A stretch of DNA of 64,000 bases. Origin: Pseudomonas sp. BP8. GTDB lineage: Bacteria > Pseudomonadota > Gammaproteobacteria > Pseudomonadales > Pseudomonadaceae. Where the stretch lies: assembly GCF_017875955.1 (NCBI RefSeq), contig NZ_JAGINK010000001.1:4494501-4558500 (forward strand), written 5' to 3'. Of the stretch, positions 8,622 to 16,369 are shown in pieces; position 1 is the first letter of the stretch, and each line of letters opens with the position of its first letter. The translations under genes were made by a program, and so were the position numbers. The notes under the pieces were generated by a model. It did not search any database, was not told the origin of the DNA, and saw nothing but the letters and a program-made list of their open reading frames with translations.

Positions 8622-9242
8622 TCAAGGCGCCAAACCAATCCCGCGCAAGATCACCCCGGTCACCGTCTGCACCGCCCGCTCAAAGGCCATGTCCGACAGC
8701 GCCTCGCCACCATTGAGCAGCGCCACCTGATAACCAAAATCGGCATAGTGCTGGGTCGACGCCCAGATCATGTACAACAGCGCCGAAGGCTCGACCGGCA
8801 GAATCCGCCCCTCTTCCACCCAGCGACGAATCTTGCCTTCCTTCAACTGCGCCCAGGGCACCAGGTTGTCGTCCAGGCTCGCCCCGAGCAACGGCGCGCC
8901 GTGCAGCATCTCCTCGGCCCAGATCTTCGAGCCCAGCGAGCGCGAGCGCGAATGGCTCATTTTCGCCCGGATATAACTGGTCAGCACCACCCGCGGGTCA
9001 TCGAACTGCTCGAAGCACAGCGCGTCCTGTTTCCACACATCGAGCAGGTCCTGCAGCACCGCCCGGTACAGGTCGTCCTTGGTGCTGAAGTAATAGTGCA
9101 GATTGGAGCGCGGCAGTTCGGCCTGTTCGGCGATGTCGCCCATGGAGGTGGCGCCGAAGCCTTTCTCGGCAAACACCTTCTCGGCAGCTTGCAGAATCTT
9201 CTCGACGTTGCGTCGGCGGATCTCGATCTTGTGATTGGCCAT
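8622..9242 (-). CDS. TetR/AcrR family regulator, RutR-like
   Basis: A 206-residue regulator with an N-terminal TetR helix-turn-helix (VEKILQAAEKVFAEKGF..TSMGDIAEQAELPRSNLHYYFSTKDDLYRAV) and a RutR-type C-terminal ligand domain. The start MANHKIEIRRR was chosen at 9242 because upstream in-frame sequence is REP-derived and not protein-like. RutR proteins bind uracil/thymine and control pyrimidine use, so this is most likely the repressor of the hydA/permease units. Candidate operators are at 4121-4136 and 9298-9311. It is convergent with preA. Confidence 0.85.
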   Translation of the reverse strand: MANHKIEIRRRNVEKILQAAEKVFAEKGFGATSMGDIAEQAELPRSNLHYYFSTKDDLYRAVLQDLLDVWKQDALCFEQFDDPRVVLTSYIRAKMSHSRSRSLGSKIWAEEMLHGAPLLGASLDDNLVPWAQLKEGKIRRWVEEGRILPVEPSALLYMIWASTQHYADFGYQVALLNGGEALSDMAFERAVQTVTGVILRGIGLAP

Positions 9243-9297
9243 GGCCTGTCCGAAACGACTGAAACCGCTCAAGGCTAACAGTTTTGCGCGCAGCTCA

Positions 9298-9311
9298 GGT
9301 AAAGCTTTACC
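9298..9311. promoter_or_regulatory. Perfect 14-bp palindrome GGTAAAGCTTTACC upstream of the TetR gene
   Basis: A self-complementary sequence 56 bp upstream of the TetR start codon, in the short gap shared with the MFS gene end. The size and position fit an autoregulatory operator, but the sequence does not match the RutR half-site, so the binding protein is unknown. Confidence 0.3.
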
Positions 9312-9363
9312 CGCGAACAGGCCTGGCCATTCACCGCTGACAATTGGCACCGGCTGCGCCGGT

Positions 9364-9390
9364 GTTCGCGGGGCAAGCCCGCTCTTACAA
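9364..9390. repeat. REP element, GGGGCAAGCCCGCTC family (single, degenerate)
   Basis: TTCGCGGGGCAAGCCCGCTC overlaps the last codons of the MFS gene. A partial opposite half (CCGCGAACAGGCC) lies at about 9311-9325. It explains why a longer 5' extension of the TetR frame looks open. Confidence 0.6.
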
Positions 9391-10581
9391 GGTACTCGGC
9401 GCACTCGCGGCCTTGCTCAAGCGCCAACGCAACCAGCGTCCTACGCTCAACACCCAGACCAATCCGGCAATCACGCCAACGCTGGTCAACATGCCCTGCA
9501 CGCCTGCCTGACTGATCAACTTGCCTGCGATAAAGGGGAAGCCGAACACTCCGACAAAGTACCCCAGGCTGAACAGCAACAAGGCCTGCGCGGTAAGCTT
9601 CGGCGGTGCTTCGTTGGCCGCCAAGCCGTTGATCACCGAGTAGTTCAAGCCATAGCCGATACCCAACAGCGCCGCCGTCAGCAGGTAGCTGACGCTATCG
9701 TGCACCCACACGCCAAAGCCCAGTACGGCGATCATCATCAGCGTCGTCAACACCGCAGAGGTCGCCAACGGATGACGTTTGACCACCCAACCGGCAATCA
9801 GCAAACGACAGCCAATGGCCGCCCCCATGAACCCCACGAAGAACAACACATAGTCCAGCCCCAGGCTTGCCGCATAGCTGGTCTGAAAGCTGCCCATGCC
9901 GCCGAAGATAGCCCCGCCCAGGCCGACCATCACAATCGACAGCGCCGAGGGCGAACGCAGCACGCTGGCCGCCGCGGCAAAACTGATCTGCACCCGATCG
10001 ACCGGCTGCGGCACTGCGCCCCGCAGGCCGCTCCCCAGCCGCCAGAAGTACAGCCCGCCAAGCGCTGCCGCGACTGCCGCACAGGCAAACGCCGCCTGCA
10101 CCGGCCAGCCCGCATACCCGGCCAAACTGCCCGCCAACGGCCCGCTGCCGATACCGGCCAGCATGCTCCCGGACAACAGTGCAAAGCAGTGTGTGCGTCG
10201 GGCTGGCTCGACCATCGCCGCCACCATGATCGGTCCGACCGTATAGAACATGCCCCAACCAACCCCGAGCAGCAGGCCGCAGCCCAGCAGCATCAGGCCG
10301 AGCCCAGGCGCCAGGGCAAAACCCAGCGATGCGCACACCAGGCACACCGCGCCCAGGGCGATACAGCGCGCTGCGCCCAGCCGCTGCATCACATGCCCGG
10401 AGGCGAGTACCGCCAGCAAGGTACTGACCATGGCCACGGCAAACACCTGACCAGCATCGCGCTCGCTGCCGCCGAAGTCGCTGACCAGCAGTGACAGCAG
10501 GAAGGTTGCGCCGTAGGCAATCGAAAGGAGAAAACTGGCGACACAGAACAGGCCGAAACGTGGTTGGGCGGGTAACGTCAT
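9385..10581 (-). CDS. MFS transporter (putative)
   Basis: A 398-residue protein with about 12 membrane segments. It starts MTLPAQPRFGLFCVASFLLS and has the short cytoplasmic loop after TM2 (GHVMQRLGAARC, a weak version of the GxLaDrxGrr motif). The substrate cannot be told from sequence. The start at 10581 was preferred because it places TM1 close to the N-terminus. It lies upstream of and codirectional with the RutR-like regulator, but the 140-bp gap with a palindrome suggests separate promoters. It is divergent from glpT. Confidence 0.75.
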   Translation of the reverse strand: MTLPAQPRFGLFCVASFLLSIAYGATFLLSLLVSDFGGSERDAGQVFAVAMVSTLLAVLASGHVMQRLGAARCIALGAVCLVCASLGFALAPGLGLMLLGCGLLLGVGWGMFYTVGPIMVAAMVEPARRTHCFALLSGSMLAGIGSGPLAGSLAGYAGWPVQAAFACAAVAAALGGLYFWRLGSGLRGAVPQPVDRVQISFAAAASVLRSPSALSIVMVGLGGAIFGGMGSFQTSYAASLGLDYVLFFVGFMGAAIGCRLLIAGWVVKRHPLATSAVLTTLMMIAVLGFGVWVHDSVSYLLTAALLGIGYGLNYSVINGLAANEAPPKLTAQALLLFSLGYFVGVFGFPFIAGKLISQAGVQGMLTSVGVIAGLVWVLSVGRWLRWRLSKAASAPSTL

Positions 10582-10781
10582 TGCAGCGATCCCTGCGGGT
10601 TGGGGTGGGCTGTTTCTACCACGGGCAGGCGTTGCAATAGGCAAGGGAATGCTGGAGTTGAGGTCGGCAGATTTGCATCTGTCATGCTCAGCACGCTATC
10701 GGCACTCAGCTGCAGCGGGTATGTGAACCCGTCGGCATTATTCGAAAAACAACATATGAACTGGGTATAACCCCATATTAT

Positions 10782-10816
10782 TTGCATAACGAAAATGCAA
10801 TATTCGCTTTCGCATA
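10782..10816. promoter_or_regulatory. Two adjacent GlpR-like operator matches upstream of glpT
   Basis: TTGCAT-N7-ATGCAA is a perfect inverted repeat at 10782-10800. It is followed immediately by TATTCGCTTTCGCATA at 10801-10816. Judged by eye against the E. coli GlpR consensus (WATKYTCGWWAWCGAWMATW), each 20-nt window agrees at about 14-15 positions. Position just upstream of the glpT ribosome site suits repression by GlpR, encoded elsewhere. Confidence 0.35.
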
Positions 10817-10841
10817 CTAATAAAAAATCCGGAGCGTCTGC

Positions 10842-12194
10842 ATGTTTGCCTTCTTCCGTCCTGCCTCACACCGGGCCCCGCTACCTGACGACCAAGTCGA
10901 TACCACTTACCGCCGCCTGCGCTGGCAGATCTTTGCCGGTATCTTCATCGGCTACGCCGGCTACTACCTGCTGCGCAAGAATTTCTCGTTAGCCATGCCT
11001 TACCTGATCGAAGAGCAGGGCTATACGCGCGGACAGTTAGGCGTCGCCATCTCGGCCGTCGCCATCGCCTATGGATTGTCCAAATTCCTCATGGGGCTGG
11101 TCTCCGACCGTTCCAACCCGCGCTATTTCCTGCCGTTTGGACTGCTGGTCTCAGCGGCAGTGATGTTCGTGTTCGGTTTCGCACCTTGGGCCACCTCCAG
11201 CGTCACGATCATGTTCGTCCTGCTGTTCATCAACGGCTGGGCCCAAGGCATGGGCTGGCCGCCGAGTGGACGAACCATGGTCCACTGGTGGTCGCAAAAA
11301 GAACGCGGTGGCGTGGTTTCGGTATGGAACGTGGCGCACAACGTTGGCGGTGGTCTGATAGGGCCGCTGTTCCTGCTTGGCCTGGCGTGGACCAACGACT
11401 GGCACGCCGCGTTCTACGTCCCCGCCACCATGGCGCTGCTGGTCGCTGTATTCGCCTTTGCCGCGATGCGTGACACCCCTCAATCGGTAGGCCTGCCGCC
11501 GGTGGAGCAATACAAGAATGATTATCCGCAAGGCTACGATGCGAGCCACGAAAAGGAATTCAGCGCCAAGCAGATCTTCGTCGAGTACGTGCTGTGCAAC
11601 AAACTGCTGTGGTACATCGCACTAGCCAACGTCTTCGTCTATCTGCTGCGCTATGGCGTTCTGGACTGGGCGCCCACCTACCTGAAGGAGGCCAAACACT
11701 TTTCCGTCGACACTACCTCGTGGGCGTATTTCTTCTACGAATGGGCGGGCATACCCGGCACGCTGCTGTGCGGCTGGATGTCGGACAAGATCTTCCGTGG
11801 CAATCGCGGCCTGACCGGGATCGTGTTCATGGCGTTGGTGACGGTGGCCACCCTGGTCTATTGGCTGAACCCGCCGGGCAATCCTGGCGTGGACATGGCT
11901 GCGCTGTTCGCCATCGGCTTCCTGATCTATGGGCCGGTCATGCTGATTGGCTTGCAGGCACTGGAACTGGCACCGAAAAAGGCCGCCGGTACCGCCGCCG
12001 GCTTTACCGGATTATTCGGCTACCTCGGTGGTTCGGTCGCGGCGAGCGCGGCGATGGGGTATACCGTGGACCACTTTGGCTGGGACGGCGGATTCGTGAT
12101 GCTGATAGCAGCTTGTCTGCTGGCGATTGCGTTCCTGGTACCGACCCTGCGCCATACTCGGGCTGCCAGCAGCAGCCGTGGGGTCGCGGCTTGA
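10842..12194 (+). CDS. glpT: sn-Glycerol-3-phosphate:phosphate antiporter GlpT
   Basis: A 450-residue MFS antiporter closely resembling E. coli GlpT along its whole length (YRRLRWQIF, YYLLRKNFSLAMPYL, QGMGWPPSGRTMVHWWS, ELAPKKAAGTAAGFTG). The two substrate-binding arginines are present as R45 (YYLLRKNF) and R270 (FVYLLRYG), and the conserved histidine as H166 (NVAHNVGG). It imports glycerol 3-phosphate in exchange for phosphate and in pseudomonads is a fosfomycin entry route. No other glp gene is in the window. The N-terminal TM1 and the start with AATCCGGAG upstream support this ATG. Confidence 0.95.
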   Translation: MFAFFRPASHRAPLPDDQVDTTYRRLRWQIFAGIFIGYAGYYLLRKNFSLAMPYLIEEQGYTRGQLGVAISAVAIAYGLSKFLMGLVSDRSNPRYFLPFGLLVSAAVMFVFGFAPWATSSVTIMFVLLFINGWAQGMGWPPSGRTMVHWWSQKERGGVVSVWNVAHNVGGGLIGPLFLLGLAWTNDWHAAFYVPATMALLVAVFAFAAMRDTPQSVGLPPVEQYKNDYPQGYDASHEKEFSAKQIFVEYVLCNKLLWYIALANVFVYLLRYGVLDWAPTYLKEAKHFSVDTTSWAYFFYEWAGIPGTLLCGWMSDKIFRGNRGLTGIVFMALVTVATLVYWLNPPGNPGVDMAALFAIGFLIYGPVMLIGLQALELAPKKAAGTAAGFTGLFGYLGGSVAASAAMGYTVDHFGWDGGFVMLIAACLLAIAFLVPTLRHTRAASSSRGVAA

Positions 12195-12242
12195 GGCCGG
12201 GCCTTTTTGAACCTCTTCTACCGTAGCCGGCATAGGTCCGCC

Positions 12243-12261
12243 GGGGCCGCGCAGCGGCCCC
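12243..12261. terminator. GC hairpin GGGGCCGC-GCA-GCGGCCCC between convergent genes
   Basis: A perfect 8-bp GC stem with a 3-nt loop lies between the 3' ends of glpT and the methyltransferase gene. There is no U-run, so it is not a textbook intrinsic terminator. The same hairpin design recurs at 16345, 37478 and 45452, always in 3' gaps. Confidence 0.5.
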
Positions 12262-12289
12262 CACGGTACCTGCGCCAACGATGAACGTC

Positions 12290-13102
12290 TCAGCGCCGGG
12301 TGATGACCACTTCCAGGTACTCACTCGGCACCACCAACGACGCCTCCCCCGCCACATTGCCGTCGTTCAGCAACTGGCTCAGATCCTGCTCCAGCGCTGC
12401 CGCAGGGCCACTCTCCAACGACGCAAACGCCTTGTGCACCGGGCCATACCAGGTCCTGAATACATCAATGAAATGCGCCGCCGAGCGATAGCGGAAGTTG
12501 AATTGCTCGCGGTTGACCTTGATCTCGCCAATGGCCTCGCCGAACAGCTCGCGCAGTTGCGCTTCATCGCCCCAGCGCGACGGCGGGAGCGCGCCGGCCG
12601 GCGGCGGTACGTGCCGGCCCAAGGTCTTGAACATCTGCCCTACAAAGCCCTGCGGGGTCCAGTTGGCCAAACCGATCCTGCCGCCCGGTCGACAGACCCG
12701 CGCCAACTCCTTGGCCGCTTGCGCCTGATCAGGCGCGAACATCACGCCGAAGGTCGACACCACCACGTCGAAGGCGCCATCGGCAAACGGCAGTGCTTCG
12801 ACATCGGCGGTTTGAAACTGCACCTGCAGATGTTCGGCACGGGCGCGCTCTTCGCCGCGCTTCAACAGCTCGGGCACATAGTCGGTCGACGTCACCCGAC
12901 AACCGCGGCGCGCCGCCGCCAAGGTGGCGTTGCCGTTACCGGCCGCGACATCCAGCACCTGCTCGTCCCAGCGCAGGTCGCAGGCCTCGGCCAGGCGTTC
13001 ACCCACCAACTGCAAGGTGGTACCGATTACCGCGTAATCACCGCTGGCCCACGCAGCCTGTTGGCGGGCCTTCAATGCGTTCATATCCAAGGGAGTGCTC
13101 AT
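12290..13102 (-). CDS. Class I SAM-dependent methyltransferase
   Basis: A 270-residue methyltransferase. Motif I is VLDVAAGNGNATLAAA near residue 50, the acidic post-motif is TSTDYVPELL, and motif IV region is GAFDVVVSTFGVMFAPD, followed by RVCRPGGRIGLANW. This places it in the UbiE/Methyltransf_11 type Rossmann group; the methyl acceptor is unknown. The start MSTPLDMNALKARQQ at 13102 was chosen because the longer in-frame extension is low-complexity GC sequence. It is convergent with glpT and stands alone. Confidence 0.85.
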   Translation of the reverse strand: MSTPLDMNALKARQQAAWASGDYAVIGTTLQLVGERLAEACDLRWDEQVLDVAAGNGNATLAAARRGCRVTSTDYVPELLKRGEERARAEHLQVQFQTADVEALPFADGAFDVVVSTFGVMFAPDQAQAAKELARVCRPGGRIGLANWTPQGFVGQMFKTLGRHVPPPAGALPPSRWGDEAQLRELFGEAIGEIKVNREQFNFRYRSAAHFIDVFRTWYGPVHKAFASLESGPAAALEQDLSQLLNDGNVAGEASLVVPSEYLEVVITRR

Positions 13103-13577
13103 GACGTGCACCTTTGTTTCGCGCCGCCGCCCTCCTGCGGGCGGTCGACGTGCCAGTGTGTGATAGGAGGGTCCAGGCTGGGGCGGCGGGGTTCGGCGGC
13201 TACGCGGTGTCGTCGCTTGACGATAGAGGGCCAACCCCGGCGGCGCGCCCAAGCCTAGATCAAGCTAAGCGCCCAGCTGGAAAAGCAGCAAGGGATGGAG
13301 ACGCACCTGCAAGAAGCATTAGCTACATAGTTATAGGTTGAAAGAATAAAGCCCGTTTGAAGCGCCGGCTGAACACCTTGGTCACTCCTTAGAGTGAGTC
13401 AAAAGCTGGGGCCGCGTTGCGGCCCTTTCGCGACACAAGGCCGCTCCCACAATGACCGCGTTTGCCGTGTAACTAGCGCCATACACGATCCCTGTAGGAG
13501 CGGGCTTGTCCCGCGATGGGCTGCGCAGCAGCCCCCAGGGCCCTCACAAACACCTCACCCTTCGATTAAAAAAACAG
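13103..13577. other. Intergenic region with REP units and a possible coding scrap
   Basis: A 475-bp gap. It holds a hairpin (GGGCCGC-GTT-GCGGCCC, about 13409-13425), one REP of the CGCGACACAAGG family (13423-13451) and one REP of the GGAGCGGGCTTGTCCCGCGA type (13491-13520). At about 13265-13327 a plus-strand frame reads QLEKQQGMETHLQEALAT before a stop, which looks protein-like but has no start or length. No intact gene was seen. Confidence 0.55.
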
Positions 13578-13835
13578 TCAATGCAGCGTATGCATCCCGG
13601 GCTGATCCCGCCGCTGCACCTGCGCCAACGCCGATTCCACCAATGCACGAATCGAATCAAGTTCGTGCATGACTGAAAGCAACATGATCGAGCCCGGCGA
13701 CCGGGCCAGTAGCAGCATGGATTGATGGGCGACCGTCAGGGCGCAGAGGGTGTACTCCGAGGCTTGGACCAGGGTGTCTTCGAGGGATTGAGGGGGAAGA
13801 GTGGAATGGGGTGGATCGGGGACGATCTTTCGCAT
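13578..13835 (-). CDS. Small Pseudomonas-type orphan protein (DUF3077/DUF6124-like)
   Basis: An 85-residue protein starting MRKIVPDPP, followed by an amphipathic helical region (LEDTLVQASEYTLCALTVAHQSMLLL and VMHELDSIRALVESALAQV). This opening and two-helix layout resemble short uncharacterised proteins common in pseudomonads; the exact DUF assignment is from memory and unsure. The ATG at 13835 has a GAGGTG ribosome site. A second small protein of the same general kind lies at 53956. Function unknown. Confidence 0.65.
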   Translation of the reverse strand: MRKIVPDPPHSTLPPQSLEDTLVQASEYTLCALTVAHQSMLLLARSPGSIMLLSVMHELDSIRALVESALAQVQRRDQPGMHTLH

Positions 13836-14252
13836 AAACACCTCGCAATGCATTGGTCTGGCCGCCACGTCATCACTTGCAGGTGATGGGTGGTAGCTAT
13901 GTGCGGGTCTGCAAGACCGGGGCATTACGAGGCAAAAACCCGGCTGGCCGAAGGCCACCCACACACAGCCACCATTAAGTTGAGCCCATGGAAAAACGCC
14001 AAAGGCTACTGGTGAGCAGTAGGCTCGTAATACACCCAGGCTTGCAGACCCGGCCGCTGAATTTGCAGCGACGGACCGAGACTAGGGCGCTCAAGAAACC
14101 ACCGCAATGGCGCAAAGGCGGTAAAAGAATGATTCGGAAATGGACTACACGGAATAGGGAAAATCTGATTCCGTGACGTAGGACGCGGGTTGGGATATTG
14201 AAAGATATCCGGAATCGACGTTAGCCTTGAGCTCGCCGGGGCTGCTTTGCAG
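13836..14252. other. Intergenic region without a supported gene
   Basis: Short frames of 60-86 codons exist on both strands (for example 13988-14176 plus and 14006-14266 minus), but none has a ribosome site or protein-like composition. Nothing else was recognised before the REP pair at 14253. Confidence 0.5.
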
Positions 14253-14392
14253 CCCTTTCGCGACACGAGGCCGCTCCCACAGAGATGGACCGCGCCAGCT
14301 TTAGGTGCAGTGCAAGACAGCTCCCACAGAGACTACACACGTCTCGACAGCGACGCGGTCATTTGTGGGAGCGGCCTTGTGTCGCGAAAGGG
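14253..14392. repeat. Inverted REP pair, TTTCGCGACAC family, with a captive spacer
   Basis: Left arm 14253-14281 and right arm 14364-14392 are inverted copies with one difference (ACGAGG versus ACAAGG). They are flanked by GGGCTGC-TTT-GCAGCCC on the left and GGGGCGCGCAGCGCCCC on the right. The spacer carries GTGCAAGACAG.CTCCCACAG, a sub-repeat also present near 614-650 and 20994-21017. It is at the 3' end of the GH15 gene. Confidence 0.8.
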
Positions 14393-14424
14393 GCGCGCAG
14401 CGCCCCCAGCTTTGCTGGCGAGAC

Positions 14425-16221
14425 TCAACCACAGCTCGCCCGATCACGCACCGGACACTGCGCCCGATGCAGATTCAACGCGGTATTGACGATGCCGATG
14501 TGGCTGAACGCCTGCGGGAAGTTACCCAGCATGCGCTGCCCCAGCGGGTCGTATTGCTCGGCCAGCAACCCCACGTCGTTGCACAGCCCGAGCAAGCGCT
14601 CGTACAACGCCTGCGCCTCGGCATGGCGCCCGAGCAGCACATAGACATCGGCCAACCAGAACGAACACACCAGAAACGTCCCCTCTCCCGGTGACAGGCC
14701 GTCACCACAACTGTCGGTGTCGTAACGCAGCAACAGGCCCTTTTTCAGCAGGCGCTGCTCGATCTGCTCAAGCGTACGCAAGAAACGTGGGTCGTGCGCC
14801 GGCAAGAATCCGGTCAAAGCTATCTGCAACAGACTGGCGTCCATTTCGCTCGAGCCGTAAGCCTGGACGAAAAACCGACCTTGCGGATCGAGGCCGCGCT
14901 CACACACTTCGCGATGAATCTCGTCAGCCACCTGCCGATAGTGCCGGCCACGCTCACGGTCCTCTTCGGTGGCATCCGCCAGCCCCGCCGCGCGATCAAA
15001 CGCGACCCAGGCCATTACCTTGGAATGGACGAAATCCTGGGTGCCGCCACGTACCTCCCAAATGCCTTCATCTGGCTGGCGCCAGATGCCTTCCAGGTAG
15101 GGCATGATCAACCGCGCAATCGCCGCACTGCGCGGGTGGCGCGGTAAGCCTCCCTTGATCGCCTGGCTCATGGCGTCGGCAAGTTCACCGTAGATATCCA
15201 GCTGATGCTGGCTGGCCGCTGCGTTACCGACCCGCACCGGCTGGGAATGCTCGTAGCCGGCCAGCCAGGGCAAGTCGTACTCCTGCAAATCACGCTCGCC
15301 CGCCAGGCCGTACATGATCTGCATCTGCTCGGGGTTACCGGCCACCGAGCGCAGCAGCCATTCGCGCCAGGCCTGGGCCTCGTCGAAATAGCCAAGGTTC
15401 ATGAAGGCCAGCAAGGTCATGGTCGCGTCGCGCAGCCAGCAGTAGCGGTAGTCCCAGTTGCGCTCACCGCCGACGCGTTCGGGCAGTGAGGTGGTCACCG
15501 CAGCGACGATGCCGCCGGTGGGTGCGTAGGTCATGGCCTTCAGGGTCAGCAGCGAGCGGCGCACCTGGGCGCTGTAGCGGCCGACGTCGGGGCAGCGATC
15601 GGCGAAGGCTTGCCACTCGTTGACGGTGCGCTCGAGGGCGTCGTCGATGTCGCAGTCAGGCTGCACCGGCAGGTGCGAGGGCTGGTGGCGCAGGCTGAAC
15701 GTGTGGCGCTCGCCAGCGGCGACGCGAAAACGCGACACCGTGTGGTGGTCGCGGGCGTGGGTGGTGACGCTGCTGCACAGGATCAGCCGATCGGGACCGG
15801 CCACCGCGCTGAGGGTCAAGGGGTCGAGTTTTTCTACCCAAGGCACGCTGCGGCCGTAGTCGAAGCGCATCACCAGGTCCATCTCGAAGTTGGTTTCGCC
15901 CGCCAGGCCTTCGACGATGCGGATCACCGAGTTGGTCTCGCCTAGCGGCATCAGGTCAAGCACGCGGGCGCGGCCGGTGGCTGTGGTGTAGGTGGTTTCC
16001 AGGACCAGCGTGTCTTGCAGGTAGTGGCGCTGGGTGTGCTCGACAGGGTCGCAGGGTGACAGCCGCCAGCGGCCGTTTTCTTCATTGCCGAGCAGCGCGG
16101 CGAACACGGCGGGGGCGTCGAAACGTGGGAGGCAGAGCCAGTCGAGAGAGCCGTCGCGGCTGACAAGGGCGGCGCTGCGGCAGTTGCCCAAGAGGGCATA
16201 GTCTTCGATCGGGGCTGGCAT
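14425..16221 (-). CDS. GH15 family glycoside hydrolase (glucoamylase/trehalase-like)
   Basis: A 598-residue protein with the N-terminal beta domain and the (alpha/alpha)6 catalytic domain of GH15. It starts MPAPIEDYALLGNCRSAALVSRDGSLDWLCLPRFD. NWDYRYCWLRDA is the substrate-binding motif. The two catalytic glutamates are expected in DEGIWEVRG and in SPGEGTFLVCSFW. GH15 members of this bacterial type hydrolyse alpha-glucosides, including trehalose in actinobacteria. Here it is downstream of gnd-zwf on the same strand and only about 8.7 kb from glgA, so release of glucose from trehalose or maltodextrin is plausible. There is no signal peptide, so it is cytoplasmic. Confidence 0.85.
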   Translation of the reverse strand: MPAPIEDYALLGNCRSAALVSRDGSLDWLCLPRFDAPAVFAALLGNEENGRWRLSPCDPVEHTQRHYLQDTLVLETTYTTATGRARVLDLMPLGETNSVIRIVEGLAGETNFEMDLVMRFDYGRSVPWVEKLDPLTLSAVAGPDRLILCSSVTTHARDHHTVSRFRVAAGERHTFSLRHQPSHLPVQPDCDIDDALERTVNEWQAFADRCPDVGRYSAQVRRSLLTLKAMTYAPTGGIVAAVTTSLPERVGGERNWDYRYCWLRDATMTLLAFMNLGYFDEAQAWREWLLRSVAGNPEQMQIMYGLAGERDLQEYDLPWLAGYEHSQPVRVGNAAASQHQLDIYGELADAMSQAIKGGLPRHPRSAAIARLIMPYLEGIWRQPDEGIWEVRGGTQDFVHSKVMAWVAFDRAAGLADATEEDRERGRHYRQVADEIHREVCERGLDPQGRFFVQAYGSSEMDASLLQIALTGFLPAHDPRFLRTLEQIEQRLLKKGLLLRYDTDSCGDGLSPGEGTFLVCSFWLADVYVLLGRHAEAQALYERLLGLCNDVGLLAEQYDPLGQRMLGNFPQAFSHIGIVNTALNLHRAQCPVRDRASCG

Positions 16222-16344
16222 TGGAGCTCCTTGGGCTGAGGTATTTCTGGGTGTGCGGGTCTCTAAGTTGGTCTGCCTGGGTTGGGGTGAAAGTTCCGGT
16301 GTTGTTGTTGCAGGGTGTTGGATCGGCACTAATGGGCGATGGCT

Positions 16345-16363
16345 GGGGCCGCTGCGCGGCCCC
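16345..16363. terminator. GC hairpin between zwf and the GH15 gene
   Basis: GGGGCCGC-TGC-GCGGCCCC, an 8-bp perfect stem 7 nt downstream of the zwf stop (minus strand) and about 125 nt upstream of the GH15 start. It has no U-tract. It may weaken or process the transcript between the two genes. Confidence 0.45.
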
Positions 16364-16369
16364 AAGGCC

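Noticed and set aside
13988..14266. Overlapping short frames of 62 and 86 codons on opposite strands
   Set aside because: Neither has a ribosome site or protein-like composition, and the second runs into the REP sequence.
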